This document shows, one piece after another, positions 36,163-43,649 of a DNA stretch of 64,000 nt; position 1 is the stretch's first letter; each line of letters opens with the position of its first letter. The translations under genes and the position numbers were made by a program. This DNA comes from Streptomyces apocyni (lineage in GTDB: Bacteria > Actinomycetota > Actinomycetes > Streptomycetales > Streptomycetaceae): NCBI RefSeq assembly GCF_009739465.1, contig NZ_WHOM01000078.1:538133-602132 (forward strand). The letters are read 5' to 3'. The notes under the pieces were generated by a model. The model was not told where the DNA came from. It saw only the letters and a list, made by a program, of their open reading frames with translations, and did no database searches.

Positions 36163-36242
36163 TACGTACTGGTTTACGTACTGGTTGATGGCCAGGGGCA
36201 GTTGACGCTGGCCCTGAACAAGCCTGAACCAGCCTGAACCAG
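36163..36242. promoter_or_regulatory. Facing CTGGTT and AACCAG tandem boxes
   Basis: TACGTACTGGTT occurs twice head to tail at 36163-36186, and AGCCTGAACC is repeated at 36221-36240 with AACCAG at 36227 and 36237. CTGGTT and AACCAG are reverse complements, so two tandem boxes face two tandem boxes over 40 bp. It lies in the 626-bp gap upstream of the PrimPol-like gene. This looks like an operator of an unknown regulator. Confidence 0.6.
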
Positions 36243-36511
36243 ATGGCGAACCCGAACGTCTTAGAAGGCGAGGCCGTGTCCCAGCGGGCATGGCGGGATT
36301 CCGTACGTGGGATGGCAAGCGCCAGGCGCACGCCACCCGACGCCATGCCGCAAGAGGTACCAAGCTCAAGCTCGTACCACCCAAGCTGGACGATATCGAG
36401 ACTCTCCGCGCCTTAAGGCTGGAGTGTGATCCGCTGACTTGTACGCACAGTGAACTCATGCACACAGGGTGTGTTGTGGCCCTCGGCGTTCAACGGAAAG
36501 GACGAGCGCTC

Positions 36512-37177
36512 ATGCGCGAGATCCCCGGAAGGCGACGCAGGCTCCTGTCGAAGCGAGGCAGCGGGAGGCCTGACCTGATCGGCGCGGCCCTGACCTTCGC
36601 GACCGCGTGGCAGTGGCCCGTACTTCCCGGCGTGGGCCCCCGGCGCACCGGTTCGCCCGGCTGCGCCTGCCCGGACGCCGAGTGCGCGGTCCCCGGCGGC
36701 CACCCCTTCGACCCCGGGCTACTGGCCGCGACGACCGACGCGCGGATGGTCCGCTGGTGGTGGACCAACCGCCCCACCGCCCCGATCGTCCTGGCGACCG
36801 GCGGCCGCGGCCCGTGCGCCATCAGTCTCCCGTCCGGCGCGGCGGCCCAGGCGCTGGCCGAACTGCACAGCGGCGGCGTCCGGCTCGGCCCCGTCATCGC
36901 GGCACCCGACCGCTGGATGCTGCTGGTGGCCCCGTACTCCATGGAGCGGCTCGGCGAGCTGCTGTACGCCAAGGACTGGGTGCCCAGCTCCCTGCGCTTC
37001 CACAGCGAGGGCGGCTATGTGGTGCTGCCACCGTCGGAGGTCGCGCCGGGCCAGGTCCGCTGGGAGCGCGCGCCGCTGCCCGGCTCCGCCACTCCCTGGC
37101 TGCCGGACGTGGAGGCTGTGCTCGACGTTCTGGTCGAGACCCTCACTCGTACGGGTGTGAGCGCGCCCGAGTTCTAG
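36512..37177 (+). CDS. Bifunctional DNA primase/polymerase-like protein
   Basis: 221 residues from the ATG at 36512 (GGACGAG upstream). PrimPol features include ALTFATAWQWPVLPGVGP, PGCACPDAECAVPGGHPFDP (zinc-like CxC-x3-C), MVRWWWTNRPTAPIVLATG and HSEGGYVVLPPS. The usual catalytic acidic pair of replicative PrimPols is not obvious, so it may be a non-catalytic family member; this type is common on Streptomyces chromosomes. Confidence 0.8.
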   Translation: MREIPGRRRRLLSKRGSGRPDLIGAALTFATAWQWPVLPGVGPRRTGSPGCACPDAECAVPGGHPFDPGLLAATTDARMVRWWWTNRPTAPIVLATGGRGPCAISLPSGAAAQALAELHSGGVRLGPVIAAPDRWMLLVAPYSMERLGELLYAKDWVPSSLRFHSEGGYVVLPPSEVAPGQVRWERAPLPGSATPWLPDVEAVLDVLVETLTRTGVSAPEF

Positions 37178-37249
37178 GGCGTATGGGCGCGGGGCGCGCT
37201 GTGGGGGTGTGGTCCGCCGATAGGTTCAGCCTCACCTTTCCGGCGTTGA

Positions 37250-37891
37250 GTGACGGTTGAGCAGGTGGGTCCCTTGGAGCGAGCTCGTATGGCGGTGCTG
37301 ACGGCCGCCGTGGCTTTGGCCGCCCTGCTGCCGCTGGCCGGGGCGGTCGCGGGGCAGACGGCGGGTGACGCGGCGGAGTCCGTACGGGCTGAGGAGTCCG
37401 TACGGGCCGGGGAAGCCGTACGGGCCGAGGAGTCCGTGAGGGCCAGGGAGCCCGTACGTGATCAACCCAAGGAGCCTGCCGGTCCCTTGGGCGCAGATGC
37501 CCTGGACGCCGATCCCTTGGACGCCGAACGCTGCGGACCCGAACTCGCCTCGCCTGACGGCGTCGAGGCGCAGACCTGCGTCCTGTTCGAGGGTGAGCGG
37601 ACCTGGGCGCGTACGTACTACCGCAACGCGACAGGTGACGCGCTGCGTGCCGTGCTGGTCCTCATGGGGCCCGGCGGACGCACTGTGCAGACGCACTGCG
37701 CGGTGGCGGCCGGAGAGGAGCCAGGGGCCTGCGACACGCCCCGGGAACGAGTCACCGGCGAGCGGTCGGCCTATACCGCTATCGCGGAATTCGCGGCGCC
37801 TGAACGCGAGGCTTTGGATTCCGGTGCCGAGGGGGCCGAGAGCGGCGGCCAGTCGGAGCTTCTGCTCCGGGTGGGAAGCAACCCCGCCTGA
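37250..37891 (+). CDS. Secreted protein of unknown function
   Basis: 213 residues from GTG; the ATG at 37289 with GGAG nine bases upstream is an equally good start (MAVLTAAVALAALLPLAG as signal peptide). After the signal is an imperfect repeat of ESVRAEE/ESVRAGE units (~44-65), then a domain with four cysteines (ERCGPE, QTCVLF, THCAVA, GACDTP) likely forming two disulfides. No family recognised. Confidence 0.75.
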   Translation: MTVEQVGPLERARMAVLTAAVALAALLPLAGAVAGQTAGDAAESVRAEESVRAGEAVRAEESVRAREPVRDQPKEPAGPLGADALDADPLDAERCGPELASPDGVEAQTCVLFEGERTWARTYYRNATGDALRAVLVLMGPGGRTVQTHCAVAAGEEPGACDTPRERVTGERSAYTAIAEFAAPEREALDSGAEGAESGGQSELLLRVGSNPA

Positions 37892-37946
37892 GCGAACGGC
37901 CGTTGAGGATCAAGAAGGATCAGGGCCGGATCAAGAACAAACAAGG

Positions 37947-37986
37947 GCCCGGTCGCTGGCGACGGGGGATGCACCAGCGACCGGGC
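37947..37986 (+). terminator. Strong hairpin downstream of secreted protein gene
   Basis: A 13-bp perfect stem, GCCCGGTCGCTGG with CCAGCGACCGGGC, separated by a 14-base loop, 56 bases past the upstream stop codon. Confidence 0.75.
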
Positions 37987-38163
37987 TATCTGAACGGTAA
38001 CAAGAGATCGGCGGTTCGCAAATTCGATCTCGGCTATTCGGACACGGATTTACCTGTCCGGGTGGGGAGTTGTGACCGGAGTCATACGTCCCGCTGTGTC
38101 TGAGGTGTGCCCCCTGCCGGTCTTGCCGGGTCTCGCCGGGCGTTCCCGACCTGTCCGGAACAA

Positions 38164-38197
38164 CGAACAGGTCCGTCCCCCTGGACGGACCTGTTCG
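38164..38197. terminator. Bidirectional hairpin between convergent genes
   Basis: A 15-bp perfect stem, CGAACAGGTCCGTCC with GGACGGACCTGTTCG, on a 4-base loop, 21 bases from the stop of the SEC-C gene. It can serve transcription from either side. Confidence 0.85.
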
Positions 38198-38217
38198 AAC
38201 GGGCGTACCCGGCGTCG

Positions 38218-39198
38218 TCAGCTGAGCGTCACCTGACGGTTGGTGAGTCCGCCGCGCGCCCGCCGCTCGTCGGCGGTGAGCGGGGCCTCACTGGTCAGAG
38301 CCCCGGCCAGGCGCTCGGCGAAGGCGGCGGCGGGCGCCTCGACATCCGCGGCGCGCACCTCGCTCGGCAGGTCCCAGACCGGCACCATCAGCCCGTGCGC
38401 CCGGAAGGAGCCGACCAGCCGGGTGCCGTCGCCGAGGCTCGACTCGCCCGCCGCGTGCAGTCGGGCCAGCGCGTCGAGGAGCTGCTCCTCAGGGTGCGGC
38501 ATAACCCAGCGCAAATGGTTCTTCTCCGGGGTCTCGCACCAGTAAGCGGCGTCGACACCAGACAATTTGACGGTCGGGATGGCCGCGGCGTTCGCCCGCT
38601 CCAAAGAGGCTGAAACCTCAGGGGTCGCGTTCTCCGAGTCGGGCACCCAGAACGCGAAACCGTCATGAACGACCGGCTCGAAAACGCCCGTCGGATCGAG
38701 CAGATCCTGCAACCGAGGACCGTCGGCCGGGACGCGGCGGGCCGCGACCGGAGTACCGGGCTCGGCATCCAGCGCGCGCTGGAGGGTGTCGGCGAGGTCG
38801 CGGCTGAGGTCGCCCGACGCGGTGTCGTTCTGCAAACCGATGAGCACCGAGCCGTCGTCACGACGCAGGGCGGGCCAGGCCATCGGCAGCACCGTGGCGA
38901 GGGTGACCGACGGGACGCCGTCCGGGAGCTTGTCCTTCAGCGGGAGTTCAACGGTGGCGGCCGGGACCAGCTCGCGCAGCGCGACCCAGTCGCACTCACC
39001 CGCCAGCCCCTCGAAGGGGCGGTGCACCAGCTCGGTCACCGCGTGCGCGGCGGCCCGGCCGTGGCAGGCCTTGTAGCGGCGGCCGGAGCCGCAGGGGCAG
39101 GGTTCGCGGGCGCCGACGACCGGGATCTCGCCGCTGCTGATCTGCGGCGCGCTCTGCGGCTTGCCCTTGCCCTTGGTCTGGGGGCGCTTCTTGGCCAT
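38218..39198 (-). CDS. SEC-C motif protein
   Basis: 326 residues from the ATG at 39198. A basic N-terminus is followed by CPCGSGRRYKACHG (~37-50), the SEC-C zinc site (CxCx8CH) found at the SecA C-terminus, then a ~270-residue alpha/beta domain of unknown function that has a tryptophan-rich acidic core. Zinc and possibly SecB or ribosome contact are family knowledge; the role here is unknown. Confidence 0.88.
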   Translation of the reverse strand: MAKKRPQTKGKGKPQSAPQISSGEIPVVGAREPCPCGSGRRYKACHGRAAAHAVTELVHRPFEGLAGECDWVALRELVPAATVELPLKDKLPDGVPSVTLATVLPMAWPALRRDDGSVLIGLQNDTASGDLSRDLADTLQRALDAEPGTPVAARRVPADGPRLQDLLDPTGVFEPVVHDGFAFWVPDSENATPEVSASLERANAAAIPTVKLSGVDAAYWCETPEKNHLRWVMPHPEEQLLDALARLHAAGESSLGDGTRLVGSFRAHGLMVPVWDLPSEVRAADVEAPAAAFAERLAGALTSEAPLTADERRARGGLTNRQVTLS

Positions 39199-39396
39199 GG
39201 TGGCTGTCTCCCGGTTACGGCTCACTGCGTACGGGCGCGAGCCTATCCGCTCGTACGGGAAGAGCAGCCATCGCCGGGGCGGCGCGGGCGGGGCGGTCCA
39301 CCGGGGCGGTCCACGGGGACGCCACGGGGCCTCCGTCGAGGACGGACCGCAGCTCAGACGGTTCAGATGGCTCACCGTGAAGGACCGGGGCAGCCG

Positions 39397-40089
39397 TCAG
39401 CTGAGATCCTCGAAGGGATCCGCGAACTGCAGCTCGGCGGCGGCGATGGCCGAGGGACTCGCGACGCGCGTAGCGAAATCGTCATGGCGGTTCCCGGCAG
39501 CGATGACCACCCAGACGGTGACTTCGCCGGGGGCGTCGTCGCGTACGCCCCAGTCCTCGGCGAGCGCCTTGATGATGTTGAGCCCACGGCCGCCGCGCGC
39601 GGTGACCGAGGGCGTGGCCGGAACCGGTCGGGTGGGACCACCGCCGTCCGTCACTTCCACCGTCAGCCGACCCGCGTCGTCCACGCGCCAGGCGGCCCGC
39701 ACATCGCCGTCATCGACGGTCGCGCCGCTGCCGTTGCGGTTGTCGCCGTTGTGGCTGCTGCCGTTATTGCTGCTGTTGCCGCTGTTGCCGCTGTTGCTGC
39801 TCCTGAGCGGCCTGCCATGCCGACAGGCGTTGCTGAGCAGCTCGGACAGAACGAGAACGGCGTCGTCGATCACCGAATCCGGCACCCTGCTGATACGCAA
39901 CTCATCACGCATCCGGTGTCTTGCCTGCCCGACGCCCGCAGGGCCATGGAGTACGGCCATGCTCGAAGACGCGGGCACCTCCTGTGCCACCACCAACGCC
40001 ACCCCCGAGACCTCCTTTGCCCCACGCCACGGTGTGAATGCCCCGATGAACTGGGCCGGAAACCGCCCCACGCATGCCTGGTGACGCAC
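39397..40089 (-). CDS. Anti-sigma-type ATP-binding protein with Asn/Ser/Gly insert
   Basis: 230 residues from GTG at 40089. The N-terminal ~50 residues (FPAQFIGAFTPWRGAKEVSG) are conserved in Streptomyces members. GHKL motifs: LSELLSNACRHGR (N box), VTDGGGPTRP (G1) and GGRGLNIIKALAEDWGV (G2). A 25-residue Asn/Ser/Gly stretch between the N box and G1, encoded by repeated triplets near 39740-39805, is probably a flexible loop. Likely partner-switch kinase with an anti-anti-sigma factor. Confidence 0.9.
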   Translation of the reverse strand: MRHQACVGRFPAQFIGAFTPWRGAKEVSGVALVVAQEVPASSSMAVLHGPAGVGQARHRMRDELRISRVPDSVIDDAVLVLSELLSNACRHGRPLRSSNSGNSGNSSNNGSSHNGDNRNGSGATVDDGDVRAAWRVDDAGRLTVEVTDGGGPTRPVPATPSVTARGGRGLNIIKALAEDWGVRDDAPGEVTVWVVIAAGNRHDDFATRVASPSAIAAAELQFADPFEDLS

Positions 40090-40195
40090 TCGTCACGATC
40101 GAACACGGACCGAACGCGCCGGGGCACTCTGCGTGAGTGACACGAGGTTGAATTGTGGCGCCGGTCACGCACCACGGCCCACACGACCTAGGCCC

Positions 40196-40984
40196 CTAGC
40201 GGCCGAGCTGGCGTAGCACCTCGCGCGGCCGGTTGGTGATGACCGCGTCGATGCCGAGCTGGGCGCAGAGCTCCACGTCCGCGGGATCGTCGACGGTCCA
40301 CACATGGACCTGGTGACCGGCGCGCTGCAACCGCTCGATGAAGGCGGGGTGATTGCGTACGATCCGCATCCCAGGGCCCGCGATGCTGACCCCCTCCGGC
40401 AGTCGGCCGTCGCGCAGCCGCGGCGTCACGAACTGCATCAGGTAGACGACCGGGAGGGTGGGGGTCGCGGCACGGACGCGGTGCAGCGAACGCGCCGAGA
40501 AGCTCATGATCCGTACGGGAGACTCCGCGGGGGTCGCCGGGGCGTCCAGGCCGAAGCGCTTGAGCAGGTGCAGCAGCCGTTCCTCGACCTGCCCCGCCCA
40601 GCGGGTGGGGTGCTTGGTCTCGATGGCCAGCTCGACCCGGCGGCCCGCGTCGGCGACGAGCTCAAGCAGCCGCTCCAGGGTGAGGACAGAGGTGTCCTCC
40701 CAGTCCGGGCCGTCCTCACGGTTCTTCCAGGAACCGAAGTCCAGCGCGGCGAGATCGGCGAGCTCCAGGGCCGAGACGGCGCCGCGGCCGTTCGACGTGC
40801 GGTTGACGCGACGGTCGTGTACGCAGACGAGATGGCCGTCCGCGGTCAGCCGTACATCGCATTCGAGGGCGTCGGCGCCGTCCTCGATGGCCTTCTTGTA
40901 CGCGGTGAGGGTGTGCTCGGGCGCGTCTTCGGACGCGCCCCGGTGAGCGATGACTTGCGGGAGGTTCTGTGGAGCGGAGGTCAC
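40196..40984 (-). CDS. Glycerophosphodiester phosphodiesterase
   Basis: 262 residues. Catalytic and metal motifs: VIAHRGASEDAPEHT (general acid/base His, Glu), ALECDVRLTADG (Glu-x-Asp) and VCVHDRRVNRT (second His). TIM-barrel cytosolic GDPD without signal peptide; it splits glycerophosphodiesters to glycerol-3-phosphate and alcohols. Confidence 0.95.
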   Translation of the reverse strand: MTSAPQNLPQVIAHRGASEDAPEHTLTAYKKAIEDGADALECDVRLTADGHLVCVHDRRVNRTSNGRGAVSALELADLAALDFGSWKNREDGPDWEDTSVLTLERLLELVADAGRRVELAIETKHPTRWAGQVEERLLHLLKRFGLDAPATPAESPVRIMSFSARSLHRVRAATPTLPVVYLMQFVTPRLRDGRLPEGVSIAGPGMRIVRNHPAFIERLQRAGHQVHVWTVDDPADVELCAQLGIDAVITNRPREVLRQLGR

Positions 40985-41138
40985 GGCGTCATGGTGTCAC
41001 CCTTGGGAGTGCGGGGTGGATGGGGCGGGTGGTAACCCGGGCGGCGGACGCACAGGCGCCGCTTATGGTGCTCTGACGCCCGGTGGGAAAAGCTGATGGA
41101 GTACTGGAGACAGCGTCGCGGACCGAGGAGAGAAAGCT

Positions 41139-42650
41139 GTGAGCACCGAACACGAGGACAAGGACAACGCGGTACCGCCCGCCCCGTCCGCACCTCCTGT
41201 GCCACCGGCCGCGGACACTCCCGAGCCCGAGCCTGAGCCCGAGGCGCCGAACGCGCCAGAGCCGCCGCGGGCCGCGCCCGAGGCCGCGCCCGCCGCGCAC
41301 GCCGCGCCTGAGGCGGCGACCAACGCGGCCGGAGTCCCCCAGCCACCCAGCGCTATGGGACCCGCCGCTACGGGACCCAACGCAGCGGGAGCCGTTTGGC
41401 CACCCGCACCCCCCACCCTGCCCGCCTACGCCCACAGCGGCGTCGGCGGCGCCGGTGGCGGGGGAGGAGGCCACGAGTGGGGCGCCTCCTACCACCCGCC
41501 CCAGCCGTCCGGCCCGGGCCGGGGCAGGGGCGGCCTCGTCGCCGCAGTACTGGCCGCCGCCCTGATCGCGGGCGGAGTAGGCGGCGGCATCGGCTACTGG
41601 GCAGCCGAGCGCACCGACAGCTCCACCAGCACGTCCACGACCGTCTCCGCCTCGCAGACCCCGGCCGACCTCAAGCGCGAGCCGGGCTCGGTCGCGGACA
41701 TCGTGGCCAAGGCGCTGCCCAGCGTCGTCACCATCGACGCCCAGGGCGGCGGTGGCGCGGGCGAAGCGGAAGGCGGCACAGGCACCGGCTTCGTCTACGA
41801 CAAAGAGGGCCACATCCTCACCAACAACCACGTCGTGGCATCCGCGGCCGACGGCGGCAGGGTTTCGGTGACGTTCTCCGACGGCAAGAAGTACGACGCC
41901 GAGGTGGTCGGCCGAGCCCAGGGCTACGACGTCGCCGTACTCAAGCTGAAGAACGGCAGGGGTGACCTTGCCCCGCTCCCCCTCGGCGACTCCGACAAGG
42001 TGGCCGTAGGCGACGACTCCATCGCGATCGGCGCCCCCTTCGGCCTCTCCAACACCGTCACCACCGGCATCGTCAGCGCCAAGAACCGCCCGGTGTCCTC
42101 CAGCGACGGCACGGGCACCAGCAAGAACTCGTACATGAGCGCCCTGCAGACCGACGCCTCGATCAACCCGGGCAACTCCGGCGGCCCGCTCCTCGACTCC
42201 CGCGGCGCGGTCATCGGCGTCAACTCCGCCATCCAGTCCACCCGGGGCGGCATCGGCGGCGGCCCGGCGGGCTCGATCGGCCTGGGCTTCGCGATCCCGA
42301 TCAACCAGGCGAAGAACGTCGCCCAGCAGCTGATCAAGACGGGCAAGGCCGTCTACCCGATGATCGGCGCCTCGGTCTCCACGCAGGAGAACGCCCGCGA
42401 CGGCGCCCGCATCCCGGAACGGGGCGTCGACAACAGCGACCCGATCCTCAACGGCGGCCCCGCCGACAAGGCGGGCCTCGAGCCCGGCGACCTGATCACC
42501 AAGCTGGGCGACCGCCCGATCGACAGCGGCCCCACCCTGATCAGCGAGATCTGGACGTACCAGCCGGGAGACGAGGTCGAGCTCACGTACGAGCGCGACG
42601 GCAAGGAGCGCACGGTCGAGCTGGTCCTGGAAAGCAAGGACGAGAGCTGA
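41139..42650 (+). CDS. HtrA/DegP-like membrane-anchored serine protease with PDZ
   Basis: 503 residues from GTG after GAGGAG. A 120-residue Pro/Ala/Glu cytoplasmic tail, one membrane helix (LVAAVLAAALIAGGVGGGIGY, ~127-150), the trypsin-like domain with His in TNNHVVAS, Asp in DVAVLKLK and Ser in NPGNSGGPL, then a PDZ domain (~400-500) with GPADKAGLEPGDLI. It is an extracytoplasmic quality-control protease. The gene is divergent from the GDPD gene. Confidence 0.95.
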   Translation: MSTEHEDKDNAVPPAPSAPPVPPAADTPEPEPEPEAPNAPEPPRAAPEAAPAAHAAPEAATNAAGVPQPPSAMGPAATGPNAAGAVWPPAPPTLPAYAHSGVGGAGGGGGGHEWGASYHPPQPSGPGRGRGGLVAAVLAAALIAGGVGGGIGYWAAERTDSSTSTSTTVSASQTPADLKREPGSVADIVAKALPSVVTIDAQGGGGAGEAEGGTGTGFVYDKEGHILTNNHVVASAADGGRVSVTFSDGKKYDAEVVGRAQGYDVAVLKLKNGRGDLAPLPLGDSDKVAVGDDSIAIGAPFGLSNTVTTGIVSAKNRPVSSSDGTGTSKNSYMSALQTDASINPGNSGGPLLDSRGAVIGVNSAIQSTRGGIGGGPAGSIGLGFAIPINQAKNVAQQLIKTGKAVYPMIGASVSTQENARDGARIPERGVDNSDPILNGGPADKAGLEPGDLITKLGDRPIDSGPTLISEIWTYQPGDEVELTYERDGKERTVELVLESKDES

Positions 42651-42690
42651 CCAGACCTGACCTGAGCTGATCCCGGACCGGACCCGGTCG

Positions 42691-42722
42691 CCTTCCAATG
42701 TGAGCTGCGTCACACTGGAAGG
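42691..42722. promoter_or_regulatory. 32-bp palindrome with CRP-type core
   Basis: The centre is TGTGAGCTGCGTCACA, a perfect TGTGA-N6-TCACA core, flanked by CCTTCCA and TGGAAGG arms. The whole is a near-perfect inverted repeat. It sits 40 bp past the protease stop and 40 bp before the AhpD-like start, so it may be a CRP-like operator of the latter, a terminator hairpin of the former, or both. Confidence 0.65.
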
Positions 42723-42761
42723 GTCTGAGAATCCGATCGAGGAGAGAGGAAGTGGTCAGCG

Positions 42762-43154
42762 ATGCCTGGCCGCAGCCGCCCGGAAGTCGAGTCGGAGATC
42801 AAGGAAACCCTGGGTCTCGTACCGCACTTCTTCGCGGACATCCCCGACGATCTCCTGGACGCCGAGTGGGAGATCTTCAAGAAGCTGGAACTCGGCGAGA
42901 CGCTGATCCCGAACAAGTACAAGGAACTGATCGGGATCGCCCTGCACTCCGAGACGAAGTGCCGCTACTGCACCCTCTTCCACACGGAGGCCGCAAAGCT
43001 GTTCGGGGCCACGGATGAGGAGATCCAGGAAGCCGTGCACTACGCGAAGAACAGCCTCGGCTGGAGCGCGTACCTCAACGGCATGCGTGAGGACTACGAC
43101 GACTTCGCCCGTGAGCTGGAGCAGATCAAGTCCTACCTGGCGTCGCAGGGCTGA
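42762..43154 (+). CDS. AhpD-like carboxymuconolactone decarboxylase family protein
   Basis: 130 residues, all helical. The redox motif CRYCTLFH (CxxC plus His) is that of AhpD-type peroxidases, and the Glu upstream (GIALHSETKC) is conserved. These proteins accept electrons from dihydrolipoyl adaptors to reduce peroxides. GAGGAGAGAGG lies ahead of the start. The small gene behind it begins four bases after its stop. Confidence 0.92.
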   Translation: MPGRSRPEVESEIKETLGLVPHFFADIPDDLLDAEWEIFKKLELGETLIPNKYKELIGIALHSETKCRYCTLFHTEAAKLFGATDEEIQEAVHYAKNSLGWSAYLNGMREDYDDFARELEQIKSYLASQG

Positions 43155-43157
43155 CCG

Positions 43158-43364
43158 ATGCAACTGGAGTGGGCCCGACCCGGGGTGCTTCGCGCGACCG
43201 CCCATGTCTACGAGTTCTCCGCCCTGGTGGCCGCCGCCCGCCATGTGGCCGAGTCCGCTCCCTCCGAGATCCCCCCAGAGGCCCTGGACCACCTGCGCGC
43301 CGTCCTGGCCGACTACGACACCGAGACGCAGCGCCTGAGGCCGCAACGCCCCAACCCCACCTGA
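43158..43364 (+). CDS. Small conserved hypothetical protein
   Basis: 68 residues, three bases after the AhpD-like gene. Sequence features are LEWARPGVLRATAHVYEFSA, a helical core and a Pro/Arg end. No motif known to me; it is probably co-transcribed with the AhpD-like gene. It ends 64 bases before tRNA-Ser. Confidence 0.75.
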   Translation: MQLEWARPGVLRATAHVYEFSALVAAARHVAESAPSEIPPEALDHLRAVLADYDTETQRLRPQRPNPT

Positions 43365-43428
43365 CCCACACGCCACCGCCCAAGGCCGGTACGCTGTACC
43401 CGCTCCGCCCTGAGTGGGCGGCGAGCGA

Positions 43429-43513
43429 GGTGGGTTGCCCGAGCGGCCTAAGGGAACGGTCTTGAAAACCGTCGTGGCGCGAGTCACCGTGGGTTCAAAT
43501 CCCACACCCACCG
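43429..43513 (+). tRNA. tRNA-Ser, anticodon UGA
   Basis: 85 bases. Acceptor GGTGGGT with ACCCACC, D arm, anticodon stem ACGGT/ACCGT with loop CTTGAAA (anticodon TGA at 43463-43465), long class II variable arm and T arm GTGGG-TTCAAAT-CCCAC. No encoded CCA. The 3' half (from 43460) is the attachment site of the element that follows; integration leaves the tRNA intact. Confidence 0.97.
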
Positions 43514-43524
43514 CAGCAGGTCAG
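43460..43524 (+). repeat. attL, 65-bp direct repeat with tRNA-Ser 3' end
   Basis: Identical to 59108-59172. It starts in the anticodon loop (TCTTGAAAACC) and ends 11 bases beyond the tRNA gene (GCAGCAGGTCAG). Crossover usually takes place in the anticodon stem-loop. Confidence 0.95.
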
Positions 43525-43539
43525 AGACCTTGCAGGTCA

Positions 43540-43572
43540 GAAGGGGTGCCCCTCAGCGAGGGGCACCCCTTC
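43540..43572 (+). terminator. Terminator of tRNA-Ser supplied by the element
   Basis: A 14-bp perfect stem, GAAGGGGTGCCCCT with AGGGGCACCCCTTC, loop of 5, then CTTT. It lies 15 bases inside the element, so in the integrated state the tRNA uses an element-borne terminator. Confidence 0.9.
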
Positions 43573-43626
43573 TTTGCTCACCCTGTCTCACCCTGACTCG
43601 CCGGTATCCCAGTTCTGACCAGTGCG

Positions 43627-43646
43627 TATGGGCCATCTGTGGGCCA
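43627..43646 (+). promoter_or_regulatory. Candidate integrase arm sites, left
   Basis: TATGGGCCA (43627) and TGTGGGCCA (43638), 11 bp apart, about 100 bp inside attL and just after the int stop. The same pair, with the same spacing, lies inside attR at 59016 and 59027. Confidence 0.6.
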
Positions 43647-43649
43647 GGA

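Noticed and set aside
35882..36346. 154-residue minus-strand frame over the SpoIIE promoter
   Set aside because: Likely promoter DNA; amino acid composition is unlike a protein and the two similar peptides SKTFGF and QKTWGF only reflect the DNA repeat.
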